The notes under the pieces are model-generated. The model was not told the origin of the DNA. It was given only the letters and a program-made list of their open reading frames with translations, and ran no database searches. This document shows positions 7,795 through 16,291 of a stretch of 64,000 nucleotides of DNA, piece after piece. The position numbers were made by a program, and so were the translations under genes. How positions within the stretch are numbered: the stretch's first letter is position 1; the number at the start of each line of letters is the position of its first letter. The DNA comes from JACCXE01 sp963718605 (GTDB lineage: Bacteria; Actinomycetota; Acidimicrobiia; Acidimicrobiales; JACCXE01): the NCBI GenBank assembly GCA_963718605.1, contig OY970363.1:3844001-3908000 (forward strand), read 5' to 3'.

Positions 7795-8691
7795 GTGCCC
7801 ATCACGGAACTCCTCACCGAACCTTCCGCGCGGTGGATCGACGTGGTCGATCCGTCCGACGAAGAGTTGGAAACCCTCACGCGCGACTTCGGGCTGCACC
7901 CGATGGCGGTGGAGGACGTTACGGAGTCGGGGCAACGTCCCAAACTCGAGATCTACGACAACCACGCGTTCCTCGTCGCGTATTCAACGTCACTATCGGA
8001 GGTCGACGTCTTCATCGGGGCCGACTGGGTCCTGACGGTCCGCGAGCGAAACGACAAAGGCGAGCTGTGGGAGCCGAGCATCGCGCAGGCACGTTGTGAA
8101 CGAGTCGGCCAGAACACCCGCACGGTCGGTGTCATCGTGCACTCAATCCTCGACGAGATCGTCGACGGCTACTTCGTCGCCCTCGACGCCTCCGAAGACC
8201 GGATCGAAGCAATCGAGGAAGCCGTCTTCGGCGACGAGATGCGCGAGCGGGACATCCAACAACAGCTCTTCGCGATCCGCCGCGAGCTCGTCACGTTCCG
8301 CCGCAAGGTCATACCGCTGCGCGATGTGCTCGCGGGGCTGCTGCGCGGTGAGGTCGGTGCCATCGATCAACCGGCGCTCTTGCTTTTGCAGGACGTCTAC
8401 GACCATCTGCTGCGCGTGGTGGACACCATCGACAGCCACCGCGAACTCATGGGCAATGCGGTCGACGCTCATCTCGCCATCATCTCCAACCGGATGAACG
8501 ACGTGATGAAACGCATGACCAGCTGGGGCGCGTTGTTGCTCGGCGCCACCCTGATCGCGGGCATCTACGGAATGAACTTCCAGCACATGCCGGAGTTGGG
8601 GTGGGAATACGGCTATCCGTTCGCGCTCGGCTTGATGGTGTTGCTGACGGTGACGGGATACTTCTACTTCCGTCGCCGCGACTGGTTGTGA
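7795..8691 (+). CDS. corA: CorA family Mg2+/divalent cation transporter
   Basis: A 298-residue channel-like transporter: a soluble N-terminal alpha/beta domain, a long helix, then two C-terminal membrane helices with the diagnostic YGMNF at about residue 260 and a basic end (FRRRDWL). It forms pentamers that admit Mg2+ in characterised members. The GTG start is 12 nt after the thioesterase stop. Its TGA overlaps the GTG start of the SpoU gene (GTGA), so both are co-translated. Another Mg2+-type transporter lies 2 kb away. Confidence 0.93.
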   Translation: MPITELLTEPSARWIDVVDPSDEELETLTRDFGLHPMAVEDVTESGQRPKLEIYDNHAFLVAYSTSLSEVDVFIGADWVLTVRERNDKGELWEPSIAQARCERVGQNTRTVGVIVHSILDEIVDGYFVALDASEDRIEAIEEAVFGDEMRERDIQQQLFAIRRELVTFRRKVIPLRDVLAGLLRGEVGAIDQPALLLLQDVYDHLLRVVDTIDSHRELMGNAVDAHLAIISNRMNDVMKRMTSWGALLLGATLIAGIYGMNFQHMPELGWEYGYPFALGLMVLLTVTGYFYFRRRDWL

Positions 8692-9473
8692 TCCGCAGCA
8701 TCCGATCCGCGAACGCCGAGTACCAGGTGCTCGAGGCGCTCCGCAGCAATCGGCAAAAGCGCAATCGGGAGAACGCGTTCCTGGTGGAAGGCGTGCGCAG
8801 CATCGACGCCGCCCTCACCCACGGCTGGGCGGTGCGCGACGCTCTCGTACCTCTCGGCGCCAAGCGATCAGCGTGGGCACAAGGCGTGATCGACCGCGTC
8901 GGCAGCACGATTGAGCTCGCGCCCGAGTTGTTCGGCGCGTTGACCGACCGCTCTGACCCGCCGGAAGCGTTGCTGGTGGTGGAGAAACGACGCACCGAGT
9001 TGACGGGTCTGCGGGTAACGGCCTCGTTCGTCGCGACTGTGCTTGACCGTCCGGCGAGCCCGGGCAACATCGGCACGATCGTGCGCAGCACGGACGCACT
9101 CGGCGGCGCGGCCGTGATCGTGGTGGGCCACGCTGCCGACCCCTACGACCCGCGGGCGCTGCGAGCCAGCACCGGTTCCTTCTTCGCGGTGCCCGTCGTC
9201 GAAGTGGCGTCCTCCGAAGACCTCGTGGCGTGGGCCGCGGCCACGTCGGTGGCGCTGGTCGCGACCGATGAGAGCGCGACCGCCGCACTATCGGACCTAC
9301 CCCGCCCGCCGATCGCATTGCTGTTCGGCAACGAAAAGACGGGGCTCAGCCGTTTGTTGCGCGACGCCGCGGACTTGGCGGTCGCGATTCCGATGACGGG
9401 CTCAGCGAGTTCGTTGAATGTCGCCGCCGCTCACGCGGTGGTGTTGTTCAGTGCGACTGTCCGACCGGAATGA
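8688..9473 (+). CDS. TrmH/SpoU-family RNA 2'-O-methyltransferase
   Basis: A 261-residue SPOUT enzyme that methylates ribose 2'-OH in rRNA or tRNA using SAM. An N-terminal substrate-binding domain (NRENAFLVEG) is followed by the three SPOUT motifs: NIGTIVRSTDALG, IALLFGNEKTGLS and the knot segment SASSLNVAAAHAVV. The GTG start at 8688 overlaps the corA stop. The 3' end overlaps the convergent PhoU/TrkA_C gene by 26 nt. The exact target nucleotide cannot be inferred. Confidence 0.88.
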   Translation: MIRSIRSANAEYQVLEALRSNRQKRNRENAFLVEGVRSIDAALTHGWAVRDALVPLGAKRSAWAQGVIDRVGSTIELAPELFGALTDRSDPPEALLVVEKRRTELTGLRVTASFVATVLDRPASPGNIGTIVRSTDALGGAAVIVVGHAADPYDPRALRASTGSFFAVPVVEVASSEDLVAWAAATSVALVATDESATAALSDLPRPPIALLFGNEKTGLSRLLRDAADLAVAIPMTGSASSLNVAAAHAVVLFSATVRPE

Positions 9474-10683
9474 GCTCGTCGGCGCCGGTCTCGTCGTCCT
9501 CGATCAACCGGTAGCCGCAAAGGTGGGCGAGAATCGAGTGACCCTCGTCCGGGCCGGTCGCGATCAGCTCGTCGCCGGCCTGCAGCACCACTTCCTTGCG
9601 CGGGCGGTAGAGGTAGCGGCCACCACGCCGAATGGCGAGCAGGTAGAAGCCGGTCTCGGTTTCGAGCCGGAGTGACCCGAGCGCCTTGCCTTCGCACGGC
9701 GCGCCCGGAGCGACGGGCACGCGCACGACCACCTCGTCGGAGTCCCCGAACGCTACCGCGAGGATCGGGTGCAACTCTTCGCCGTCGGTAACGAGGCGCA
9801 CCATGCGCTGGGCGGCATCGGTGATTTCCTCGGCCGCCTGGGCCAGGTGGAGCAGACCCCGCAACGGGGACGGATCGATTTGCCCGTCCGCCGAACGCAA
9901 CACCCACAACTCAAGGCGTTCCTTCATGTCGTCGACGCGACTCTCGATGTGTTCGACCTCGGCGGCCAAGCCGCGGTCGCGCAGCACCAGCGCCGAGTAC
10001 GCCAGACCAACCGCCACTTCGGAAAGGTTCTTCATTTCGACGAGGACGTCAATGGCGCGGTCGAGGTCGGACGGCACTTCCTCAGCCGGCGCCTGCGGCG
10101 GCTCGTAGCTCGGAGCACCGGCCATGGCGCGCAGCCGCGGAATGCCGGCCGACGCGCCCTGCATGAACAAGACGTCGCCGGGCAGCAACACGACGTCACC
10201 GTGCACGTCGGTGATCCAATCGCGGACGCGGCGAATCGCGACGACCCGCATTCCGCACACGGTCGGCAACTCGAGGTCGCATAACGGGCGGTGCGCCATG
10301 TGCGACGTGTCGCGCACCCGCACACGGTGCGACACTTCCTCAGCCGCGGACAGGTCGGCCACGAGCGCGCGCGGAATGCCCAGCCTGCGGGTAACGATGT
10401 TGCTGATGTCCACCGCCGCAGCACCGACGTGTTCGATCGCGCTGATCACTGAGAGCACCGACGCCATCGCTTCGGCGTCGCGCGGTGAGCGTGCTGCGAC
10501 CACCGCGGTCGCCCGTAGGTCCTGGCTCAGTTCGCCGAGACGATGCTCGAGTTCGTCGACTTCGTCGGCCATGCCGGGGTCGCCGAAGTACAGCGCGGCA
10601 TAGGCCAAGTCGACCATGAGCTCCGAGGTGTCTTTCGCCTCGGACAACAGGGTCCGCAGGTTGCGGGGTTTGTCAGCGTCCAT
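9448..10683 (-). CDS. Duplicated PhoU-TrkA_C regulatory protein (COG3273-like)
   Basis: A 411-residue soluble protein built as two repeats: a PhoU-like helical bundle (about 1-90), a TrkA_C/RCK_C domain (about 115-195, ending GDVLFMQG), then a second PhoU-like bundle (about 210-300) and a second TrkA_C domain (about 320-400, ending GDELIATG). TrkA_C domains bind small ligands and gate ion transport. It follows the MgtE-like permease by 21 nt on the same strand, and both proteins are internally duplicated, which suggests one regulatory unit per transport half. Such pairs (COG1824-COG3273) are best known from archaea. Confidence 0.8.
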   Translation of the reverse strand: MDADKPRNLRTLLSEAKDTSELMVDLAYAALYFGDPGMADEVDELEHRLGELSQDLRATAVVAARSPRDAEAMASVLSVISAIEHVGAAAVDISNIVTRRLGIPRALVADLSAAEEVSHRVRVRDTSHMAHRPLCDLELPTVCGMRVVAIRRVRDWITDVHGDVVLLPGDVLFMQGASAGIPRLRAMAGAPSYEPPQAPAEEVPSDLDRAIDVLVEMKNLSEVAVGLAYSALVLRDRGLAAEVEHIESRVDDMKERLELWVLRSADGQIDPSPLRGLLHLAQAAEEITDAAQRMVRLVTDGEELHPILAVAFGDSDEVVVRVPVAPGAPCEGKALGSLRLETETGFYLLAIRRGGRYLYRPRKEVVLQAGDELIATGPDEGHSILAHLCGYRLIEDDETGADELIPVGQSH

Positions 10684-10704
10684 ATGAGTGGCCTTCGCGA
10701 ATGT

Positions 10705-11934
10705 CTAGGTGATCCCCAGAGCGACGATCACTGAGACCATTACGAGGGCTCCGATGAAGTCGACTGACGACGTGATGGTTGGGACTCCGTAGGTATCGGG
10801 GTCGAGTCGGAGGCGATACGCGGTAACGCTGCCGTAGTACGCGATCACGACGACGAAGGCGACCGCGCCCAGCGCGCCGAGCAGCGCGACCGCCAGCATC
10901 GAGCCGGCACCGGGGCTGGCCTCGTTCAGCATGCCGGCCACGAAGTGCGCACCGAGCCCGTTGAACGCGTAGATCGGCACGGCCAAAACGACGAGGAGCA
11001 CTGCGTCGCGGCGAGCGGACCGCGGCGGCACGTTGGCCGGCGTCACCATGCCGAGGTTGAGGCCGCTGCTCAGGCGACTCGAAAAGATCCCCCCTAGCGC
11101 GCCGGCCGAGCTGACGAACGCCGGCAGGAGAATTAGCAGCGCGGGAAACTCAGACAGCGTCGTCAGCCGCTTTTCGATCACGACACCGGCGAGCGTGCTG
11201 AGTGTCAGCCCAGCGAAAAGAATCGGCCACGACTGTCGGACGATCTCGCGCAAATAGCGTTGCCGTGTACGCCAGCCGTATACGACGCTGATGCTGGTTG
11301 CGACGCCAACCACCCATCCGAGCAGCGTCGAGCCCAAGCCGTGGTCGACGAGCAGGGCGGCGGCCCACAGCGCCGGCAATGTGAGGACGTCGCCGAGAGT
11401 GGAGACAATCGGGGCGACGAGGTTGTCGAGGTCCCACCCGAAGCGGACTGCGCCGAGCGCGAGCAAAACCGTCACGACGAGCACGATCACGGACGCGAGC
11501 AACCCGCCGAGAATCGAAATTGTCGCGAGGTCGAACACCGAGATGGAGTGGTGCACGCCGACGGCGATCGCGACGATCTTGGCCACGACGGCAAGCGTGA
11601 GCGAAAGGCCCAACGTCAGCAACAGCGACGCCACGACGTTGTCTCCGAGGACGGTGCCGCGCCGTAACGTCGGGCGGAACTGCCCACTGTGGATCGCGGT
11701 GCTCAGGCGATTGCCAAGCGCCGAAAACACGTTGCCGCGTAGCCCGATCGCGGGCGGCACGAGGATGAGGAGGCCGGGAAGGCGGTTGAACGTGCCGGTG
11801 ATCGCGCCGAGCATGGCGCCGGCGACGAGGCTGGTGGAGCTATTGAGTGCGAGCGCGACGAGGCTCTGGCTCACGACCGAAAGGTCGGGACCGAGGAACG
11901 CGACGAACCGCCGCCAATCGAAGGCGCGGCGCAC
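10705..11934 (-). CDS. MgtE-like (SLC41-type) divalent cation permease, duplicated
   Basis: A 409-residue integral membrane protein with about ten helices in two homologous halves. The first half has PGLLILVPPAIGLRGNVFSA and APIVSTLGDVLTLPAL; the second has FPALLILLPAFVSSAGALGG and GVPTITSSVDFIGAL. Pro/Asp residues in these segments line the Mg2+ pore in MgtE. The cytosolic N and CBS domains of bacterial MgtE are missing; instead the next gene supplies TrkA_C domains. GTG 11934 is the first good start. Likely Mg2+ or a related divalent cation. Confidence 0.85.
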   Translation of the reverse strand: MRRAFDWRRFVAFLGPDLSVVSQSLVALALNSSTSLVAGAMLGAITGTFNRLPGLLILVPPAIGLRGNVFSALGNRLSTAIHSGQFRPTLRRGTVLGDNVVASLLLTLGLSLTLAVVAKIVAIAVGVHHSISVFDLATISILGGLLASVIVLVVTVLLALGAVRFGWDLDNLVAPIVSTLGDVLTLPALWAAALLVDHGLGSTLLGWVVGVATSISVVYGWRTRQRYLREIVRQSWPILFAGLTLSTLAGVVIEKRLTTLSEFPALLILLPAFVSSAGALGGIFSSRLSSGLNLGMVTPANVPPRSARRDAVLLVVLAVPIYAFNGLGAHFVAGMLNEASPGAGSMLAVALLGALGAVAFVVVIAYYGSVTAYRLRLDPDTYGVPTITSSVDFIGALVMVSVIVALGIT

Positions 11935-12009
11935 GACTCGGAGGCTCCCCGTGCATCAGCATGCGAGCAGGCTACCCGCCCGGGAAAGATCTATTAGTAC
12001 GTTCGACAC

Positions 12010-13632
12010 ATGGCCGACTTCGACGCGCTGGTTGAGGAATGGATCGCTGCTGAACTAGCCGAGTCGCCGGTGCGTGCGACGCAATTGGGTGTCGACGGGC
12101 GCGACGATGAGTTCGGGGACTACTCGGCCGCCGGGTTCGAGCGGAGAGACGCGGCGGACGATGCGTGGCTCGCCCGGCTCGGCGACATCGACGAGTCCGC
12201 GCTGACGTTCGATCAACGCATCGACCTTGGCCTGCTTCGTTCGACGCTGACGGGGCGGGCCATCAACCGCACGTGGATGGGCTGGCGCCGCGACCCCGGC
12301 ATCTATCCGGGCGTCGCGTTGCAGGGAGTGTTCGCACTGTTCCTGCACCGCGTGCACGCCGAAGCCGACCTCGGCCGCGCTTCGCCATCGCGCGCATGCG
12401 CGCCCTCGCGGGCGTGCTCGACGCGGGGCGGCAGAACGTCGACCCCGACCTCGTGCCACCACTGTTCGTGGAACGCGCGGCCGGACCCGTGTCGCGCCGG
12501 CATCGGCTATTTCCGCAACCTCGTGCCCGCCGAGATCACCGATGGCAAGCTGCGCGCCGAAGTGGCCGAAGCGGGCGAAGCCGCGGCATCTGCACTCGAG
12601 TCGTATCTGTCATGGCTCGACGGCCTCGCGCCGAAGGCCAAAGGCGACTGGGTGTTCGGCGAGATGCGTTACAGCGCCATGCTGCAAGAGAAGGAAGTGC
12701 TGGGCTTCAACACCGAAGGCCTGCACCAGCGCGGCCTCGACGCGTTCGCGGTGGCCGAGCAGGAACTCGTCGACGTGGCGCGGCGCATCGACGCCAATTC
12801 CGATTGGCGCACCATCAACAAGGAGTTGACGCAACACCACCCGTCGTCGCCCGACGACATGCGGCGCGCGTACGAGGCCTGCACCGCGAAGGCCCGGCAG
12901 TTTCTGATCGACCACGAACTGGTCGACATGGCCATGGGTGAAGAGTGCGTGGTCGAGCCGTCGCCGCCATTTCAGCGCCCAGTGCTCGCGGTCGCGTCCT
13001 ACGCCACTCCCCCCGCCTTCAAGCCAACACTGACCGGCCACTTCTTCGTGCCGTTCCCGCCGGACGGAACGAGCGACGCCGAGGTGGACCAACGCCTCGC
13101 GTCGAACAGCTTCCATTCGATCCCGACCATCACAGCCCACGAGGCCTATCCCGGTCACCACTGGCATCTGACGTGGATGCAAGGCAACCCCCGGCCGTTG
13201 CGCAAGATCCTCACCACGCCCTACTTCTCCGAAGGCTGGGGCCTTTACGCCGAGCGAGTCATGTACGAACACGGGTTCTTCGAAAACGACGCGGAGATCC
13301 TCGGCCATCTGGACGCTCGCATCTTCCGCGCCGCCCGCATCGTGGTGGACACTGCACTGCACACCGGCGACATGACACCCGATGAGGCGGTGACCTACAT
13401 GACATCGAACACCGCCCTATCCGACGCGACCGCGGTGGCGGAGGTGAAGCGTTACTGCGCGTGGCCGACGCAGGCGGCGTCGTACCTCACGGGCTGTCTC
13501 GAGATCGAGCGCATCCGCGCCGACTTTCTCAACACCGCCCGAGGCGACCTACGCGACTTCCATAACCGCCTCGCCGGTGCCGGCGCCCTGCCGATCGGTC
13601 TCGCCGAACAGGCGGTCATGCAGGACGCCTAG
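12010..13632 (+). CDS. DUF885-family metallopeptidase-like protein, two compensating frameshifts
   Basis: About 540 residues. The C-terminal half carries the DUF885 signature HEAYPGHHW (nt about 13137) and EGWGLYAER, a zinc-peptidase-like His/Glu arrangement. Between about 12380 and 12490 the frame used is wrong: the product becomes Ser/Arg/Cys-rich, while the alternative frame reads AIARMRALAGVLDAGRQNVD as in the family. Two indels that cancel keep the overall frame open. With no signal peptide visible it is probably cytosolic. A TACGTT hexamer (11998-12003) 6 nt before ATG 12010 suggests a leaderless message. Confidence 0.85.
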   Translation: MADFDALVEEWIAAELAESPVRATQLGVDGRDDEFGDYSAAGFERRDAADDAWLARLGDIDESALTFDQRIDLGLLRSTLTGRAINRTWMGWRRDPGIYPGVALQGVFALFLHRVHAEADLGRASPSRACAPSRACSTRGGRTSTPTSCHHCSWNARPDPCRAGIGYFRNLVPAEITDGKLRAEVAEAGEAAASALESYLSWLDGLAPKAKGDWVFGEMRYSAMLQEKEVLGFNTEGLHQRGLDAFAVAEQELVDVARRIDANSDWRTINKELTQHHPSSPDDMRRAYEACTAKARQFLIDHELVDMAMGEECVVEPSPPFQRPVLAVASYATPPAFKPTLTGHFFVPFPPDGTSDAEVDQRLASNSFHSIPTITAHEAYPGHHWHLTWMQGNPRPLRKILTTPYFSEGWGLYAERVMYEHGFFENDAEILGHLDARIFRAARIVVDTALHTGDMTPDEAVTYMTSNTALSDATAVAEVKRYCAWPTQAASYLTGCLEIERIRADFLNTARGDLRDFHNRLAGAGALPIGLAEQAVMQDA

Positions 13633-14015
13633 CGGCGCCGTTTCAGAATGGCTGTGGCCCCCATGTGGGTGGCCCCGCCGACGAAGGCGATGAAGGTGAA
13701 TGGCCCGGGGTTGCCGTGTGCGAGTTCCCACAGGAATCCGCACACGGCGACGAGCACGACCGCCATATACGCGATCTGCACAGCCTCGTGGTCGATCTCC
13801 CGCTGCCTCTCGTCCGCGTCCGCCGTGCCGATCACTGCGAACTCTGACCGTGAGAGGCCGAGAAACGCGCCGAACACGGCGAGCAGCATGAAGCCGAAGA
13901 CGGCCATCCCAGTGTCGCCGCCGATAAGGGCGGCGACCGCCACGATCGCTCCGAGCACAAGCCCACCGACAAACAATCCCCGGCTATTTCGCGACCGCAT
14001 CTGAATCCTCTGCAT
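13629..14015 (-). CDS. Four-helix membrane protein beside an XRE regulator
   Basis: A 128-residue protein (or 123 if it starts at the ATG at 14000) with four predicted membrane helices in two hairpins separated by a charged stretch of about 25 residues (ADERQREIDHEAVQIA). Its start overlaps the end of the small XRE gene, so the two form a pair under the promoter at 14203-14231. HTH plus DUF2178-like membrane pairs occur widely in archaea and Gram-positives with unclear function. I infer that the regulator controls this membrane protein. Confidence 0.7.
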   Translation of the reverse strand: MQRIQMRSRNSRGLFVGGLVLGAIVAVAALIGGDTGMAVFGFMLLAVFGAFLGLSRSEFAVIGTADADERQREIDHEAVQIAYMAVVLVAVCGFLWELAHGNPGPFTFIAFVGGATHMGATAILKRRR

Positions 14016-14196
14016 CGAAGATCTCCTCTACTTTCTGCTGAAAGAACCGTCCCATTGCGAGCGCGAGCGGAAGCGACGGCGTGTAGCGGTCGGTCTCGAT
14101 CGAGTTGATCGTCTGCCGCGACACACCGAGCTCCTCACCCAGCTGCCCCTGCGAAAGGCCGGCCGCTTCGCGTAGCTCGCGCACCCGGTTTCGCAT
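13984..14196 (-). CDS. Small XRE/Cro-type transcriptional regulator
   Basis: A 70-residue protein that is almost only a helix-turn-helix domain: LREAAGLSQGQLGEELGVSR then TINSIETDRYTPS, followed by the IFFxx-like tail KVEEIFDAED typical of the YozG/Cro group. It lies directly downstream of a consensus promoter buried in a 15-bp inverted repeat, so it very likely represses itself and the membrane gene that follows. ATG 14196 begins 6 nt after the -10 box. Confidence 0.88.
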   Translation of the reverse strand: MRNRVRELREAAGLSQGQLGEELGVSRQTINSIETDRYTPSLPLALAMGRFFQQKVEEIFDAEDSDAVAK

Positions 14197-14245
14197 AGTG
14201 ACAAGTTAGCTTTACATGCGCTCGCTGTCAAGCGAACTTGTCACT
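14197..14245 (-). promoter_or_regulatory. Autorepressor-type promoter/operator of the XRE-membrane pair
   Basis: Reading on the minus strand, TTGACA (14226-14231), a 17-nt spacer and TAACTT (14203-14208) form a near-consensus promoter ending 6 nt before the ATG. Inverted arms AGTGACAAGTTAGCT (14197-14211) and its complement (14231-14245, 14 of 15 matching) cover the -10 and touch the -35. The outer arm also overlaps the stop of the upstream acyl-CoA dehydrogenase. Confidence 0.75.
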
Positions 14246-15536
14246 ACTCGGACACGGCGTCGAGGATCTCGGCGAACTTTCGCTTGGCGGCTTCGCGGCG
14301 GGTTGGCACGTGCTCGGTGGGCACTTCCACCGGCTTGTAGTCCTTGAGCAGCTTGCGGGCGACGGTGACCTTGTGCACTTCATCGGGCCCGTCGTAGATG
14401 CGCGCCGCGCGCGCCGCGCGGTACATGTGCTCGAGCGGGAGATCGGTGGAGAAACCGAGCGAGCCGTGAATCTGAATCGCCCGATCGATCACGTTGTAGA
14501 GCACCGTCGCGCCGTAGTACTTGATCATCGCGATCTCGACGCGCGCCGCGGACGCGCCGACCTGGTCCATCCTCCACGCGGCCTGCAGGGTCATGAGCCG
14601 CGCCGCGGTCATCTCGGCCATTGAGTCCGCGACCCAGTTTTGAATCGTCTGCTTTTCGGCGAGGACCGATCCGTGCGTGTAACGCGACACCGCGCGCTCA
14701 CAGAGCATGTCGAAGGCGCGCTTGGACTGACCGAGCCAGCGCATGCAGTGGTGGATGCGGCCGGGGCCGAGACGCTTTTGCGCCAGCACGAATCCCTCGC
14801 CCTCGTTGCCGATCAAGTTGTCGTACGGCACGCGCACGTCGGTGTAGAGCACCTCGCTGTGACCACCGATGCGGCCGAACTGTTCGCTCGGGTGCTCCAT
14901 GGTCGGGATGTCCCGCACGATGTTCACGCCGGGCGCGTCGGCCGGGACCACGATCATCGAACTGCCTTGGTACGGATGCACGTCCGGATTGGTGACCGCC
15001 ATTACCAGCAGGATGTCGGCGACGGATCCGTTGGACGTGAACCACTTGTGGCCGTTGATCACCCACTCGTCGCCGTCGCGCACGGCGGTTGTCGTAAGAA
15101 GCGTCGGGTCGGCGCCCGCGCCGGGTTCGGTCATCGAGAAGGCTGAGCGGATCGTTCCGTCCAACAGCGGCTGGAGCCACTTGTCGCGATGCTCGGTGCG
15201 GCCGCTGGTCTCCATGCCGACCGCGAGCAACTCGGCGTTACCGGAGTCGGGGGCGTTGTTGCCGAACACCACCGGCGCCATCGCGCACTGCCCGAGGATC
15301 TCGTGCATGAGGCCCAGCTTCACTTGGCCGAACCCGCCGCCGCCGAGTTCCTGCGGCAGGTGCGCCGCCCACAGCCCGCGGGCCTTCACCTCATCTTGCA
15401 TCGGCGCGATCACCCTGAGGAACTGTTCGTGGGTGAGGTCGAGCGTCTCGAGCGGGAAGATCTCCTCGCGCACGAAGCCGCGCATCCACGCCAGCTTTTC
15501 CTCGAACTCCGGCTCCGTCGAAAAGTCCCATGCCAT
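14244..15536 (-). CDS. Acyl-CoA dehydrogenase
   Basis: A 430-residue ACAD distinct from the one at 5.7 kb. It has the FSMTEPGAGADPTLLTT FAD/substrate segment, VINGHKWFTS, and a C-terminal helical domain with IQIHGSLGFSTDLPLEHMYR and an ARIYDGPDEVHK ending, which places it with the medium/long-chain ACAD group that uses a GPDEVH rather than EGTSEI tail. A TAGTTT hexamer (15544-15549) lies 7 nt before ATG 15536. It is transcribed towards the XRE pair, and its stop overlaps that operator. Confidence 0.92.
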   Translation of the reverse strand: MAWDFSTEPEFEEKLAWMRGFVREEIFPLETLDLTHEQFLRVIAPMQDEVKARGLWAAHLPQELGGGGFGQVKLGLMHEILGQCAMAPVVFGNNAPDSGNAELLAVGMETSGRTEHRDKWLQPLLDGTIRSAFSMTEPGAGADPTLLTTTAVRDGDEWVINGHKWFTSNGSVADILLVMAVTNPDVHPYQGSSMIVVPADAPGVNIVRDIPTMEHPSEQFGRIGGHSEVLYTDVRVPYDNLIGNEGEGFVLAQKRLGPGRIHHCMRWLGQSKRAFDMLCERAVSRYTHGSVLAEKQTIQNWVADSMAEMTAARLMTLQAAWRMDQVGASAARVEIAMIKYYGATVLYNVIDRAIQIHGSLGFSTDLPLEHMYRAARAARIYDGPDEVHKVTVARKLLKDYKPVEVPTEHVPTRREAAKRKFAEILDAVSE

Positions 15537-15566
15537 AGGCCTGAAACTAACCCGAGCCCGTGCCGG

Positions 15567-16253
15567 TTAGGACTGAGGCGCGTTGGCGATCGGCGTCGCG
15601 AACCGCTCGCACCAGATCAAGACGGTCCAGCCGGGCCCGGGCTCGACACCCGCAGGCAACGCCACGTCGAGCGTGGCGCCTTTCGTCGCAGTGAACGGAC
15701 CGAGTTTCGTTCCGGTTGGCGCCCGAACATCCGCACCGTGTGCGACATACAGGACCGGGCCGGGGGCGCCCTGGACCGTGAAGTTCTCGAATCGCACGAC
15801 AAACTCACCGGTCGCGGCTTCAATGATCGATACGTCGCCGGAAGCGCTGTGGTTGATACCGCGCAACGCGCCCTTCGAGCGGCGGACCGCCATCGGCGCG
15901 ACCGCGGTTGCGGCCGTCGCCGCGGGCGCTGGCGCCGCGACGGCATCGGCAACGGGACCGCGCACGAGGGTGCGGTTCTGAACCGAATGCCGGTCGAACG
16001 GCACCTCGGCATAGACAGCGCACGCCAGCACGACCGCTGTGAGCGCGAACGGTGCGGCGACGCGCAGGACCCGCACGCGGACGAAGCCGAGCAACACGAC
16101 TAGCCCGGCCACCGCCATGGCTGTTGCGGTGGCGACGCCGCGTGGCGATGTGACGAGCCCCTTTACGGAGCCAGGGTGTCGAACTGAGAACAGTCCAAAG
16201 GTGGCGGCAAAGGCCGCCACGGGCGTAACCCACGCGACACGACGCCAGTTCAC
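15567..16253 (-). CDS. Membrane-anchored DM13-domain protein
   Basis: A 228-residue protein with two N-terminal membrane helices (about residues 5-25 and 40-60), a Val/Ala/Pro linker, and a C-terminal DM13 domain (about 120-225) with GDVSIIEAATGEFVVRFENF, VLYVAHG and the closing VLIWCERFATPIANA. DM13 is a beta-sandwich thought to take part in electron transfer or metal/haem binding; the Cys in IWCERF is conserved. It would face outside the cell. Probably separate from the neighbouring genes, as spacing is loose on both sides. Confidence 0.8.
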   Translation of the reverse strand: MNWRRVAWVTPVAAFAATFGLFSVRHPGSVKGLVTSPRGVATATAMAVAGLVVLLGFVRVRVLRVAAPFALTAVVLACAVYAEVPFDRHSVQNRTLVRGPVADAVAAPAPAATAATAVAPMAVRRSKGALRGINHSASGDVSIIEAATGEFVVRFENFTVQGAPGPVLYVAHGADVRAPTGTKLGPFTATKGATLDVALPAGVEPGPGWTVLIWCERFATPIANAPQS

Positions 16254-16291
16254 AGCACCATCGTCACACGTCGCATGCCAGTGTTCTGGTC

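Noticed and set aside
8936..8955. Third TetR-type operator (TTGACCGACCGCTCTG)
   Set aside because: It lies inside the SpoU methyltransferase coding sequence, the second half-site is degenerate, and there is no promoter context.
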